A stretch of DNA of 21,081 bases from Victivallales bacterium. GTDB lineage: Bacteria > Verrucomicrobiota > Lentisphaeria > Oligosphaerales > Oligosphaeraceae. Location of the stretch: positions 1-21,081 of the forward strand of contig JAFTAC010000522.1 of the NCBI GenBank assembly GCA_017458805.1, given 5' to 3'. Shown here piece by piece: positions 14,546 to 21,081 of this stretch (position 1 is the stretch's first letter; each line of letters begins with the position of its first letter). The position numbers and the translations under genes are program-made. The notes under the pieces are model-generated. The model made no database searches and was not told the DNA's origin. It saw only the letters and a list, made by a program, of their open reading frames with translations.

Positions 14546-15421
14546 ATGAAATTAGCTGGTTGCTATACGGCGTTGATAACGCCATTTCGAAACGGAGCCG
14601 TTGACTACGAAGCCCTGACTAACCTGCTTCAGTCGCAGATTGACGCGGGCGTTGCAGGCGTGGTGCCTGTCGGAACGACAGGCGAGTCCCCCACCTTGAG
14701 CGTCGAAGAGCATGACAAGGTCATCGCCTTCGTCATCAACTTCTGCAAGGGCAAGTGCCAGGTCATCGCAGGAACAGGCGGCAACTCCACAGCCGAGGCC
14801 ATCCACCTCACCAAGCACGCCGCTGAAATGGGGGCGGATGCCACGTTGCAGGTGACCCCCTACTACAACAAGCCCACCCCCGAGGGAATGTACCGCCATT
14901 TCATGACGGTCGCCGAGGAAACGGGGCTGCCCGTCGTGCTCTACAACGTGCCTGGTCGCACAGGCAAGGAGATTCCAATTGACGTCATCGCTCGCCTCTC
15001 CAAGAGCCCGCTGATGGTGGCCGTGAAGGAGGCAGCTGGCAGCGTGGAGCGCGTGAACGCCATCAAGGCAGTCTGCGACATAACGGTGCTGAGCGGTGAC
15101 GACAGCCTGACGCTGCCGATGATGTCGGTGGGCGCCAGCGGCGTCATCAGCGTTGCCTCCAACATCCTGCCGAAGGAGGTTGTCGCCATGGTGAGCAATG
15201 CGCTGAAGGGCGATTTCGTGTCGGCGCTGCAAATCCACAAAAAGCTGTATCCGCTGTACCGCGACCTCTTCATCGAAAGCAACCCGATTCCAATCAAGGC
15301 TGCTATGGCGGACATGGGGCTGATTGCCGAGGAGTACCGTCTGCCGTTGTGCGAAATGCAACCTGGCAACCGCGAGAAATTGCGCGCCACCATGCGTGCT
15401 CTCGGCATCGAACTGCGATAG
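14546..15421 (+). CDS. dapA: 4-hydroxy-tetrahydrodipicolinate synthase
   Basis: The 291-residue TIM-barrel enzyme condenses pyruvate with aspartate semialdehyde, the first committed step to lysine and meso-diaminopimelate for peptidoglycan. The active-site residues fall at the same numbers as in E. coli DapA: Thr44 and Thr45 (PVGTTGES), Tyr107 (VTPYYNKP), Tyr133 and Arg138 (YNVPGRTG), and the Schiff-base Lys161 (VAVKEAAG). Family relatives (sialic acid lyase, KDG aldolase) usually lack this whole set, so the DapA assignment is firm. ATG 14546 has GGAG seven bases upstream; the in-frame TTG at 14534 overlaps that site and is unlikely. The gene stands first on its strand, divergent from GH116, and is followed 8 bp later by a palindromic element. 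Confidence 0.95.
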   Translation: MKLAGCYTALITPFRNGAVDYEALTNLLQSQIDAGVAGVVPVGTTGESPTLSVEEHDKVIAFVINFCKGKCQVIAGTGGNSTAEAIHLTKHAAEMGADATLQVTPYYNKPTPEGMYRHFMTVAEETGLPVVLYNVPGRTGKEIPIDVIARLSKSPLMVAVKEAAGSVERVNAIKAVCDITVLSGDDSLTLPMMSVGASGVISVASNILPKEVVAMVSNALKGDFVSALQIHKKLYPLYRDLFIESNPIPIKAAMADMGLIAEEYRLPLCEMQPGNREKLRATMRALGIELR

Positions 15422-15429
15422 TCTTACCT

Positions 15430-15593
15430 CTAGTGTCTCGTCCGATTAATTCGATGGAATATTCCGCGTTCTTTTCGGCTCTTTCCGCATGAAGGCTTCT
15501 TTACATAGGAAACTATGCGCAGTCGCCTTCGTGCGAAAACAACTCGAAAACACCTGCAGACTATTCTCACGAATTAATCGGACGAGGTACTAG
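15430..15593. mobile_element. 164-bp palindromic MITE-like element
   Basis: The ends, 15430-15453 and 15570-15593, are 24-bp inverted repeats with two mismatches; the shared core is CTCGTCCGATTAATTCG. Both ends carry CTAG, so the target duplication could be CTAG (IS5-like YTAR) or TA (IS630/mariner-like). The interior continues as an imperfect palindrome: CGCATGAAGGC (15487-15497) pairs with GCCTTCGTGCG (15524-15534), and the centre is CATAG-GAAA-CTATG (15504-15517), a hairpin with a GNRA-type GAAA loop. It has no ORF. A transcript through it would fold into one long stem-loop just after dapA, so it may also act as a 3' end for dapA. Confidence 0.82.
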
Positions 15594-15624
15594 CCTTTGA
15601 CACCAACTGATAAGGAGATACAAT

Positions 15625-16290
15625 ATGAAGACATTTCTGGCAGCTTTGAAGGCAGTATCCAACGTGAGCATTCCTTCGCCTGACGGGAAGTCTGCCGTGC
15701 CTGAGGCCTGGCAGTTGGTGTTGGCACGTGCATTGGTGGCGCTTGTCTGGGGACTGGCGGGGCTGCTGGTCCTTTGGCTGGTGCCTGGCAAAGGGGTCAT
15801 AAGCATCGCCCTGGCAACGGTTTCTGTCGTGGCGGTGCGCTGGTATCTCTGCCGCAAGGAGGAGCGGGATGGCATGACTGAGCTATATGCCTTGCTTGGC
15901 AAGGGCATCTCCCAGGAGGACCAGTTCTCCGCCTTGGCCTTGCAGAATGCCATCCTGCTGATACGCCCCGTGCTGATTTTCCTGCTGCTATGGCTGGGAA
16001 GCTGGCTGTGGCTGGTGGTGGCGGGTGCCTTGAGCATGGCGGTTAGCCTTACAGTCGCAAAATTGGACAAGAAGAACAGCGGCTGGATTGCCGCCGCCAT
16101 TCTCTCCCTCGTGCTCGGGGCGCTGGCCAGCAAGGTCGCTGCCGCGTTTGGCAACCTGTTTTTGCTGGGAGTCATTGCGTGCATCGTCGGCTGGCTGTTG
16201 GCGAAGTATCTGGAAGGCAAGGATGGCGTCCATGCCTGGAGCGCTTTGTTTATCGGTGAAGTTGTGGTTCTGCTTATTGGCATCTGCTAA
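15625..16290 (+). CDS. Polytopic membrane protein, possibly a degenerate CobS-like protein
   Basis: The 221-residue protein is strongly hydrophobic, with segments at about 32-53, 57-74, 108-144, 153-170, 175-196 and 206-220. A resemblance to cobalamin synthase CobS (adenosylcobinamide-GDP ribazoletransferase) is visible at both ends: FLAALKAVSNVSIPSP at 4-19 is like the CobS start, and GKDGVHAWSALFIGEVVVLL at 198-217 is like the CobS C-terminus. The CobS catalytic DGLADT motif is missing; its place is taken by RKEERDGMTELYALL (about 78-92). The link is therefore tentative and, if real, the protein is unlikely to have normal CobS activity. ATG 15625 has a perfect AAGGAG seven bases upstream. 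The next gene starts 12 nt after the stop, so the two are probably co-transcribed. Confidence 0.7.
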   Translation: MKTFLAALKAVSNVSIPSPDGKSAVPEAWQLVLARALVALVWGLAGLLVLWLVPGKGVISIALATVSVVAVRWYLCRKEERDGMTELYALLGKGISQEDQFSALALQNAILLIRPVLIFLLLWLGSWLWLVVAGALSMAVSLTVAKLDKKNSGWIAAAILSLVLGALASKVAAAFGNLFLLGVIACIVGWLLAKYLEGKDGVHAWSALFIGEVVVLLIGIC

Positions 16291-16302
16291 GGTATTATAC
16301 GT

Positions 16303-17016
16303 ATGAAAAAAACACTATTTCTTTTACTAGTTTCTCTGTCGATTGTTGTTTCTGCGGATGTCCTGCATATTAGAAGCGGCATGCTGGAGGGTGTATTCAG
16401 CGGCTACAACAAGTTCCGCCTCCAATTCCAGGCGTGGGATGGAAACAAGGTGGAAATCTATGAGGCGTCCAAAGTCAACAAACTGACACTGGACAAGCCT
16501 TTGAAGGTTCAAGTCTTTCTGACGCGCGCCCCCAAGAAGCCGATTTCTGCGATGCTGAAGGGCTACTACAACATGAAGTTCACCTTCGAGATGGAAGGGG
16601 ACGAAAAGGTGATTCACTACAACCAGATTTCCAAGATAGAGTACAATGTCTCCATTGGCGAGTTTATGAAACGGCGCGACGAGGCCAAGAACGGCGGTCC
16701 AAAAACTTCGGTCAAGGATATGATTGAAGAGGGGATGGCGACCATCATCCATTTCCACTGCGACGACGGGCCTGCCAGCCAGCGCCAGGGAAATCTCTGC
16801 GAGCGGCTTTGCAAGGAGTCCAGAGGAAAGGCCGTCTATAAGCGCATCGTTGTCCAGGACTTGAATGACCCGATTGCAAAACGCTACAAGTTGCAGTCCC
16901 TGCCTCAGTTCTGGTTTTTCACCCCAAAGAAGGCAGTCTTCGTCAAATTGTCTGACCGCTTCACCGAAGAGGACATCGAAAATGCCCTGAAGGGCTCCAT
17001 CCGCTCCCAGAAATAA
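16303..17016 (+). CDS. Secreted thioredoxin-fold protein lacking CxxC
   Basis: The 237-residue protein begins with a signal peptide (MKKTLFLLLVSLSIVVSA, cut expected after residue 18). Residues 26-62 and 82-114 look like two copies of a small beta unit, each with a Gly-Tyr pair (SGYNKF, KGYYNM), alternating Phe and a closing isoleucine or leucine; an Sm- or SH3-like barrel is possible. Residues 145-230 resemble thioredoxin: the beta strand ATIIHFHCD, VVQDLNDPIAKRYKLQSLPQFWFF with the cis-Pro loop at Pro201, and the final helix EEDIENALKG. The active-site CxxC is replaced by CDDGPAS after His152, so dithiol redox activity is not expected. It is probably an exported or periplasmic binding or structural protein. 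It sits 12 nt after the membrane protein gene and 6 nt before uvrD. The Shine-Dalgarno (AAGG) is weak. Confidence 0.7.
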   Translation: MKKTLFLLLVSLSIVVSADVLHIRSGMLEGVFSGYNKFRLQFQAWDGNKVEIYEASKVNKLTLDKPLKVQVFLTRAPKKPISAMLKGYYNMKFTFEMEGDEKVIHYNQISKIEYNVSIGEFMKRRDEAKNGGPKTSVKDMIEEGMATIIHFHCDDGPASQRQGNLCERLCKESRGKAVYKRIVVQDLNDPIAKRYKLQSLPQFWFFTPKKAVFVKLSDRFTEEDIENALKGSIRSQK

Positions 17017-17022
17017 CCTGCC

Positions 17023-19062
17023 ATGTTTCTACTGAATCCTCAGCAGCAACAGGCCGTTGACCAGCTCGAAGGGGCTCTCCTTATCTTGGCGGGTGCAGGC
17101 ACGGGGAAGACACGAGTCATCGTCCAGCGCATTGGAAACATGTTTCAGCACGGCATCGCCCCCGAAAAAATCGTGGCGGTGACCTTTACGAACAAGGCGG
17201 CGCGTGAGATGCAGGAGCGCGTCGCCCTTTTGGATGGTGCGCGCCGCGACGCCCTGCCTGCCATCTCCACCTTCCACTCCTTCTGCAGCACCGTCCTCCG
17301 CAGCTATGCGGACCGAATCGGCTTCAGCCGTAATTTCACCCTGGCCACCGAAGGCTACCAGAAGGGGCTTCTGCGCGAAATCGCAACAGAACTGCAACTT
17401 GACGGCAAGGGCATCGACCCCTACACCTGGCTCTCCCACATCAGCCTTGCAAAGGCCAATATGCAGACGCCCGACGAGATGGCGGGGATGGATTTCCCCG
17501 ACGCACCGCGCGTCGCCACCATCTACAGGCGCTACCAGGAACGGCTGCGCCGAATGAACATGATGGACTACGATGACCTGCTCTGCAACACGCGCGAACT
17601 GTGGCTCGCCCACCCTTCCCTGCAGCAAATCTACCAGGAGCACTTCCAGTACATCATGATTGACGAGTACCAGGACACCAACAAAATCCAGCTGGCTTTG
17701 ATGGTGCAGCTGGCGGGCAGCCGCGGCAACGTCTGCGCCGTCGGCGACGACGACCAGTCCATCTACGGCTGGCGTGGAGCCAGCCAGGAGAACATCCTGG
17801 AGTTCGAGCGTTTCTTCCCGAAGGCGAAGGTAATACGCCTGGAGCAGAACTACCGTTCCACCAACACCATCCTCAAGGCCGCAAACAGCCTGATTGCCCA
17901 CAATAGCGCGCGCCGTGAGAAGAACCTCTGGTCGAACCAGGGGGATGGCGAACTGATAACAGGCGTCCGCTGCGCCGACGAGCGCGACGAAGCGGACTTC
18001 ATCGCCGATTCCATCTTCTCGCTTTCACTGGAGGGGCGCGCCCTCACCGACCGCAACCGCCAGTGGTCCAACTACGCAGTGCTGTTTCGGACGGGCGGGC
18101 AGTCGCGCCTGCTGGAGGAGGCCATGCGCAAACGGCGCATCCCCTTTGTGCTTGTCGGCTCCAAGTCCTTCTATCAGCGCAAGGAGATACTGGACATCAT
18201 CACGCTGCTGGAGCTTGCCATCAACCCGAAGAACGACATGGCGTTGCAACGCGTCATCAACGTCCCGCCACGTGGCGTAGGCGACGCCACGCTGGACAAG
18301 CTGGCCGAGCTGCGAACCTCCGCCCACCGCTCCCTCTTCACGCTTCTGACCCACTCCGCCTTCACGGAGAAGCTCTCGCCCGAGGTAAAGGGCAACCTCG
18401 ACGCGTTCCGCGCAGCCATCCTGCGGTGCGGTGAGGGAGCCGACAGGCCAGGCCCCGTCTTTCCGCGCGTCCAAACCCTGCTCAACGAACTGCAATACAT
18501 CGAGCGCCTCATCCAGATGTACAAGCCCCGCACCGATGCAATGGCGCGGCGGGACAACGTGATGGAGTTCCTGAACTCCGTGGGCGACTACGACCGCGAG
18601 AAGCAGTCCAAAGGCACACTAGAGGACTTCGTGCAGCAGCTGGCCTTGCAGGACGCCAACGACCGACGCGAAAAGGACAAGGATGTGACGGAGAACGCCG
18701 TCAGCCTGATGACCATCCACGCTTCCAAGGGCCTGGAGTTTCCCACTGTCTATGTATGCGGTCTCGAACAGGGGCTTTTCCCGCACCAGATGGCGATGGA
18801 CGAAGGCTCGCTGGAGGAGGAACGACGCCTCTGCTATGTCGCCATCACCCGCGCCAAGCAGAAGCTCTTCCTGACCTACGCTGACAAGCGCCATGTGATG
18901 AACACGGTGATGGTCAAGCGCATCTCCATGTTCCTCAATGAGATACCAGATGAATTGATTGAATACAAGACACCCGCCGACTTCAAAAACTCCGCAACCG
19001 CCATGGAGCAGAGCAGAAGCTTTATGGACGAGCTGCTGAAGAAGTTTGGCGGAAAAGCCTGA
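17023..19062 (+). CDS. UvrD/Rep-type superfamily 1A DNA helicase
   Basis: The 679-residue protein carries the full helicase set: Walker A AGAGTGKT (23-30), Ia VTFTNKAAREM (53-63), Walker B DEYQD (214-218), motif III GDDDQSIYGWRGA (241-253), motif IV QNYRST (275-280), and motifs V and VI in TIHASKGLEFPTVYVCG and EEERRLCYVAITRAK near the C-terminus. The length is near that of Rep (673) and shorter than UvrD (720) and PcrA. The tail after motif VI is short and lacks the UvrD/PcrA C-terminal extension I would expect. It would unwind 3'-5' in repair or at stalled forks; whether it is UvrD, PcrA or Rep in role cannot be settled here. The ATG is 6 nt after the preceding stop with no Shine-Dalgarno, suggesting coupling. 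It runs into a hairpin terminator shared with secY. Confidence 0.9.
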   Translation: MFLLNPQQQQAVDQLEGALLILAGAGTGKTRVIVQRIGNMFQHGIAPEKIVAVTFTNKAAREMQERVALLDGARRDALPAISTFHSFCSTVLRSYADRIGFSRNFTLATEGYQKGLLREIATELQLDGKGIDPYTWLSHISLAKANMQTPDEMAGMDFPDAPRVATIYRRYQERLRRMNMMDYDDLLCNTRELWLAHPSLQQIYQEHFQYIMIDEYQDTNKIQLALMVQLAGSRGNVCAVGDDDQSIYGWRGASQENILEFERFFPKAKVIRLEQNYRSTNTILKAANSLIAHNSARREKNLWSNQGDGELITGVRCADERDEADFIADSIFSLSLEGRALTDRNRQWSNYAVLFRTGGQSRLLEEAMRKRRIPFVLVGSKSFYQRKEILDIITLLELAINPKNDMALQRVINVPPRGVGDATLDKLAELRTSAHRSLFTLLTHSAFTEKLSPEVKGNLDAFRAAILRCGEGADRPGPVFPRVQTLLNELQYIERLIQMYKPRTDAMARRDNVMEFLNSVGDYDREKQSKGTLEDFVQQLALQDANDRREKDKDVTENAVSLMTIHASKGLEFPTVYVCGLEQGLFPHQMAMDEGSLEEERRLCYVAITRAKQKLFLTYADKRHVMNTVMVKRISMFLNEIPDELIEYKTPADFKNSATAMEQSRSFMDELLKKFGGKA

Positions 19063-19116
19063 ATCTGACTGCTCTCTAACAGCGTACACGCAGAACCATA
19101 ATTTCCAGCCATAAAA

Positions 19117-19144
19117 AAAGGCACGGCGTTGAAGCCGTGCCTTT
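19117..19144 (-). terminator. Intrinsic terminator of the rplO-secY operon (possibly bidirectional)
   Basis: An 11-bp perfect stem AAAGGCACGGC / GCCGTGCCTTT surrounds the loop GTTGAA. On the minus strand the stem runs into seven consecutive Ts, a strong terminator for secY. On the plus strand only the three Ts of the stem follow, so termination of uvrD here would be weaker. It sits between the two convergent genes. Confidence 0.88.
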
Positions 19145-19152
19145 AGTGAATC

Positions 19153-19167
19153 TCTAGATTCTCTAGA
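19153..19167. repeat. 9-bp tandem repeat (TCTAGATTC) overlapping the secY stop
   Basis: Two TCTAGA hexamers start at 19153 and 19162, again 9 bp apart, as in the recC-recB gap. The secY stop codon (19163-19165) lies inside the second hexamer. The array is next to the secY terminator. Confidence 0.6.
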
Positions 19168-20524
19168 ACTTCCTGCTCTTGATTTTGCCCTTCTCCATGA
19201 AGCCGTCATAGTGACGGGCAAGGAGATAGCTTTCAATCTGGCGGAGGGTGTCGAGACCGACACCGACAATGATGAGCAGGCTGGTGCCGCCGAAGAACTG
19301 CGCAATCTGCGCATTGATGTTCATGGCGTTGCTGAGCAGCATCGGGAAGACCGCCAGCACCGTCAGGAAGATGGCGCCAGCGAAGGTGATGCGCGTCATA
19401 GCGTGGTCGAGGAATTCAGCTGTGGCGTTGCCAGGCTGGATGCTCGGAATGTAGCCACCCTGCTTCTGGAGGTCGTCCGCAATCTGGATGGGATTGAACT
19501 GGTTGGCCACCCAGAAGAAGGAGAAGACGAGAATCAGAATGCCGTAGATGATGACATAGCTGACGCTGCCATACTGGAGCATGTTGGCAATCCAGCCCAC
19601 AAAGCGTCCATTCGGCAGGAAGCGCAGAATCATAATCGGGAAGGAGAGGATGGCGCCTGCGAAGATGATGGGCATGACGCCAGAGTAGTTGATGCGGAGA
19701 GGCAGATAGCTGGTCTGCACCTGCGTGGTCTGGCCGACGCCAGGTACCCTGCGGGTTGCATAGCAGACTGGAATCTTGCGGTGGCCCTGCGTCAAGGCAA
19801 TCGCACCCGCCGTGACCGCGAAGAAAAGTGCAACCAGAATGGCCAGATGCACCATCGTGATGTCGGAATCACCGACGACTGTGCCCGCGCAAACCATCTT
19901 GATCAGGCTGTAAAGGGCACCAGGAAGTCTGGCGATGATGTTCACTGTGATGATGATGGAGGCGCCGTTGCCGATGCCAAGATCCGTAATCATTTCGCCC
20001 AGCCACATCACCAGCATCGCGCCAGCGGTCAGGGAGATGATGGTCATCAGGATGAAGCCGAAGCCCATGCTTGCGACCTGTGCACCATTGTCGCTGTTGC
20101 TCTTTGCCATGGCAGTCGCGAACATCGCGCCCTGGATGAAGCAGATCACCAGCGTGACAATCTTCATGATCTGATTGTACTTCTGACGTCCAGCCTCGCC
20201 TTCGCGCACCATGCGCTCAAGCTGGGGTATCACGGGGGTCATCAGCTGAAGGATGATGGAGGCGGAGATGTAGGGCATGATGCCCAGGGCACCCACCGCA
20301 AACTTCTCCATGGCCCCGCCACTGAACATGTTCATCACATCCAGCAGACCGTTCTGCCCCTGCGGGCCACCCAGGTTGGAAATCAGTTTTGCCAGCTCGC
20401 TGGGGTCCACGCCAGGACAGGGGATGAAGCAGGTCAGACGGCACAGCGCAACCAGTCCAAACGTGATTAGCAGCCTCTTCCTGAGTTCAGGTATCTTATA
20501 GCAGTTCAAATAGGCTGACAACAT
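19163..20524 (-). CDS. secY: Preprotein translocase subunit SecY
   Basis: The 453-residue channel protein of the Sec translocon has ten predicted membrane segments. Typical family features are YKIPELRKRLLITFGLVALCRL at the start, FSGGAMEKFAVGALGIMPYISASIILQLM in the TM2 region, QLERMVREGEAGRQK in the next cytoplasmic loop, GNGASIIITVNIIA, and PLRINYSGVMPIIFA. With SecE and SecG it would export unfolded proteins across the inner membrane. ATG 20524 has AAGGA eight bases upstream. An in-frame ATG at 20623 would add 33 unconserved residues without a ribosome site and is rejected. secY follows rplO, as in spc operons, but after an unusually long 203-bp gap, and is followed directly by a terminator. 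The first residues of the plug region carry a GGPQGQNG insertion before DVMNMFSGG. Confidence 0.95.
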   Translation of the reverse strand: MLSAYLNCYKIPELRKRLLITFGLVALCRLTCFIPCPGVDPSELAKLISNLGGPQGQNGLLDVMNMFSGGAMEKFAVGALGIMPYISASIILQLMTPVIPQLERMVREGEAGRQKYNQIMKIVTLVICFIQGAMFATAMAKSNSDNGAQVASMGFGFILMTIISLTAGAMLVMWLGEMITDLGIGNGASIIITVNIIARLPGALYSLIKMVCAGTVVGDSDITMVHLAILVALFFAVTAGAIALTQGHRKIPVCYATRRVPGVGQTTQVQTSYLPLRINYSGVMPIIFAGAILSFPIMILRFLPNGRFVGWIANMLQYGSVSYVIIYGILILVFSFFWVANQFNPIQIADDLQKQGGYIPSIQPGNATAEFLDHAMTRITFAGAIFLTVLAVFPMLLSNAMNINAQIAQFFGGTSLLIIVGVGLDTLRQIESYLLARHYDGFMEKGKIKSRKF

Positions 20525-20727
20525 GATGTTTTTCCTTAGTTGGTTGTCATCACGCCAATAGCAGTGCAACCCCGCCAATGCAGGCAGAATGCAGACGCCT
20601 TGACGCGATGGCTTTTGGTTCATTCACGCAACAACAGGCAAAAAATAGCTTGTTGCCTTTATGCGAAACGGCTGCACTGAAAAGCACAGCCATTCCGCCG
20701 TCAATTGTTGCGCGTCACAGGTCGGAA
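20525..20727 (-). other. rplO-secY intergenic spacer
   Basis: A 203-bp gap between two genes that normally lie within about 20 bp of each other. It has no convincing ORF. Weak inverted repeats are present on the minus strand (GGCTG/CAGCC around a TTTTCA-containing loop, and GCAACA/TGTTGC), but no clear terminator or promoter. It may be a leader controlling secY separately from the ribosomal genes. Confidence 0.4.
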
Positions 20728-21081
20728 TCAGGCCTGGGGCTTCTCAGCCTCTGCCTGCTTCTTCGCTTCAGCCTTCACTTCAGCAGCGTCCTTGCAGATT
20801 CCGCCAAGCGCCTCGATCTTCTCGCGTGCGCTCTTGGAGAACTTGTCCGCCACGACGGTCAGCTTCTTGGTCAGGTCGCCGTTGCCGAGAATCTTCAGGG
20901 GCTGGTCGGTCTTTCCGATGAGACCAAGCTTCTGCAGGGTTTCGCGGTCAATGACCTCGATGCCAGCTTCCAGCTTGTTCTCAAGAACGTCCAGGTTCAC
21001 CACGACATACTCTGTGTGGTTGGGGTTGTTGAAACCGCGCTTGGGCAGGCGCCTGATAAGCGGAATCTGACCACCTTCAAA
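20728..21081 (-). CDS. rplO: 50S ribosomal protein L15 (C-terminal part, start beyond the window)
   Basis: 117 residues are visible, entering at FEGGQIPLIRRLPKRGFNN, the highly conserved L15 core. The segment ending in LKILGNGDLTKKLTVVADKFSKSAREKIEALGG follows, then an Ala/Glu/Lys-rich C-terminal extension (about AAEVKAEAKKQAEAEKPQA). L15 binds 23S rRNA in the large subunit and is assembled late. The start of the gene lies upstream of base 21081. Its position directly before secY is the standard spc-operon order, supporting the assignment. Confidence 0.94.
   Translation of the reverse strand, partial: FEGGQIPLIRRLPKRGFNNPNHTEYVVVNLDVLENKLEAGIEVIDRETLQKLGLIGKTDQPLKILGNGDLTKKLTVVADKFSKSAREKIEALGGICKDAAEVKAEAKKQAEAEKPQA

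Noticed and set aside
15597..15602. Perfect TTGACA as a promoter for the membrane protein gene
   Set aside because: At 17-18 bp spacing the -10 would fall on the start codon (ACAATA/CAATAT), so the transcript would lack the ribosome site.
19211..20470. 419-codon plus-strand open frame opposite secY
   Set aside because: It is a mirror of the secY coding frame, rich in His, Asp and Gln, with no recognisable domain.
20525..20623. N-terminal extension of SecY from the ATG at 20623
   Set aside because: The extra 33 residues do not resemble SecY and lack a Shine-Dalgarno, whereas ATG 20524 has AAGGA at good spacing and begins the conserved sequence.

Overview
This window looks like a chromosomal segment of a Gram-negative, fairly GC-rich bacterium. 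My best guess is the PVC lineage (Lentisphaerota, Kiritimatiellota or Verrucomicrobiota), with modest confidence. The guess rests on three things: a ParE/ParC pair of the Bacteroidetes/Chlamydiae/PVC style (short subunits, no GyrA-box), a heptose-nucleotide enzyme domain that implies LPS, and a cytosolic GH116 glycosidase. No marker that settles the phylum is present.

Layout. From about 1 to 14303 every gene is on the minus strand. In transcription order they are: a GH116 beta-glycosidase (14303-11679); a small acidic zinc-ribbon protein (11535-11227); a seven-copy 27-bp tandem array (11214-11026); parE (10997-9111) and parC (9104-6855); a HldE-type nucleotidyltransferase fused to a nitroreductase (6730-5726); an Eco29kI-like type II restriction-modification cassette, methyltransferase (5695-4529) then GIY-YIG endonuclease (4521-3895); and recC (3739-410) followed by the start of recB (344 to beyond base 1). 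From 14546 to 19062 the genes are on the plus strand: dapA, a 164-bp palindromic MITE-like element, a polytopic membrane protein, a secreted thioredoxin-fold protein without CxxC, and a UvrD/Rep helicase. The right end returns to the minus strand with the 3' end of rplO and then secY. These converge on uvrD at a strong hairpin terminator (19117-19144).

How the genes relate. parE and parC form one topoisomerase IV operon. The R-M pair is tightly coupled (7 nt between stop and start) and sits next to recC-recB, whose complex would be expected to degrade DNA cut by the nuclease. Only one CCGCGG (the site cut by characterised Eco29kI-family enzymes) was found by eye in 21 kb, which fits a long-resident R-M system. 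rplO-secY is the tail of the ribosomal protein (spc-type) operon.

The most unusual features are the HldE-nitroreductase fusion, the palindromic element after dapA with a GAAA-capped tip, the 27-bp array in front of parE, an AGCGDG repeat inside RecC, a 9-bp TCTAGATNC repeat at two gene boundaries, and the pairing of a CxxC-less thioredoxin-like protein and a membrane protein with a UvrD helicase. The tandem-repeat periods seen here (9, 18, 27 and 63 bp) are all multiples of nine. No rRNA, tRNA, CRISPR array or complete transposase gene was found.
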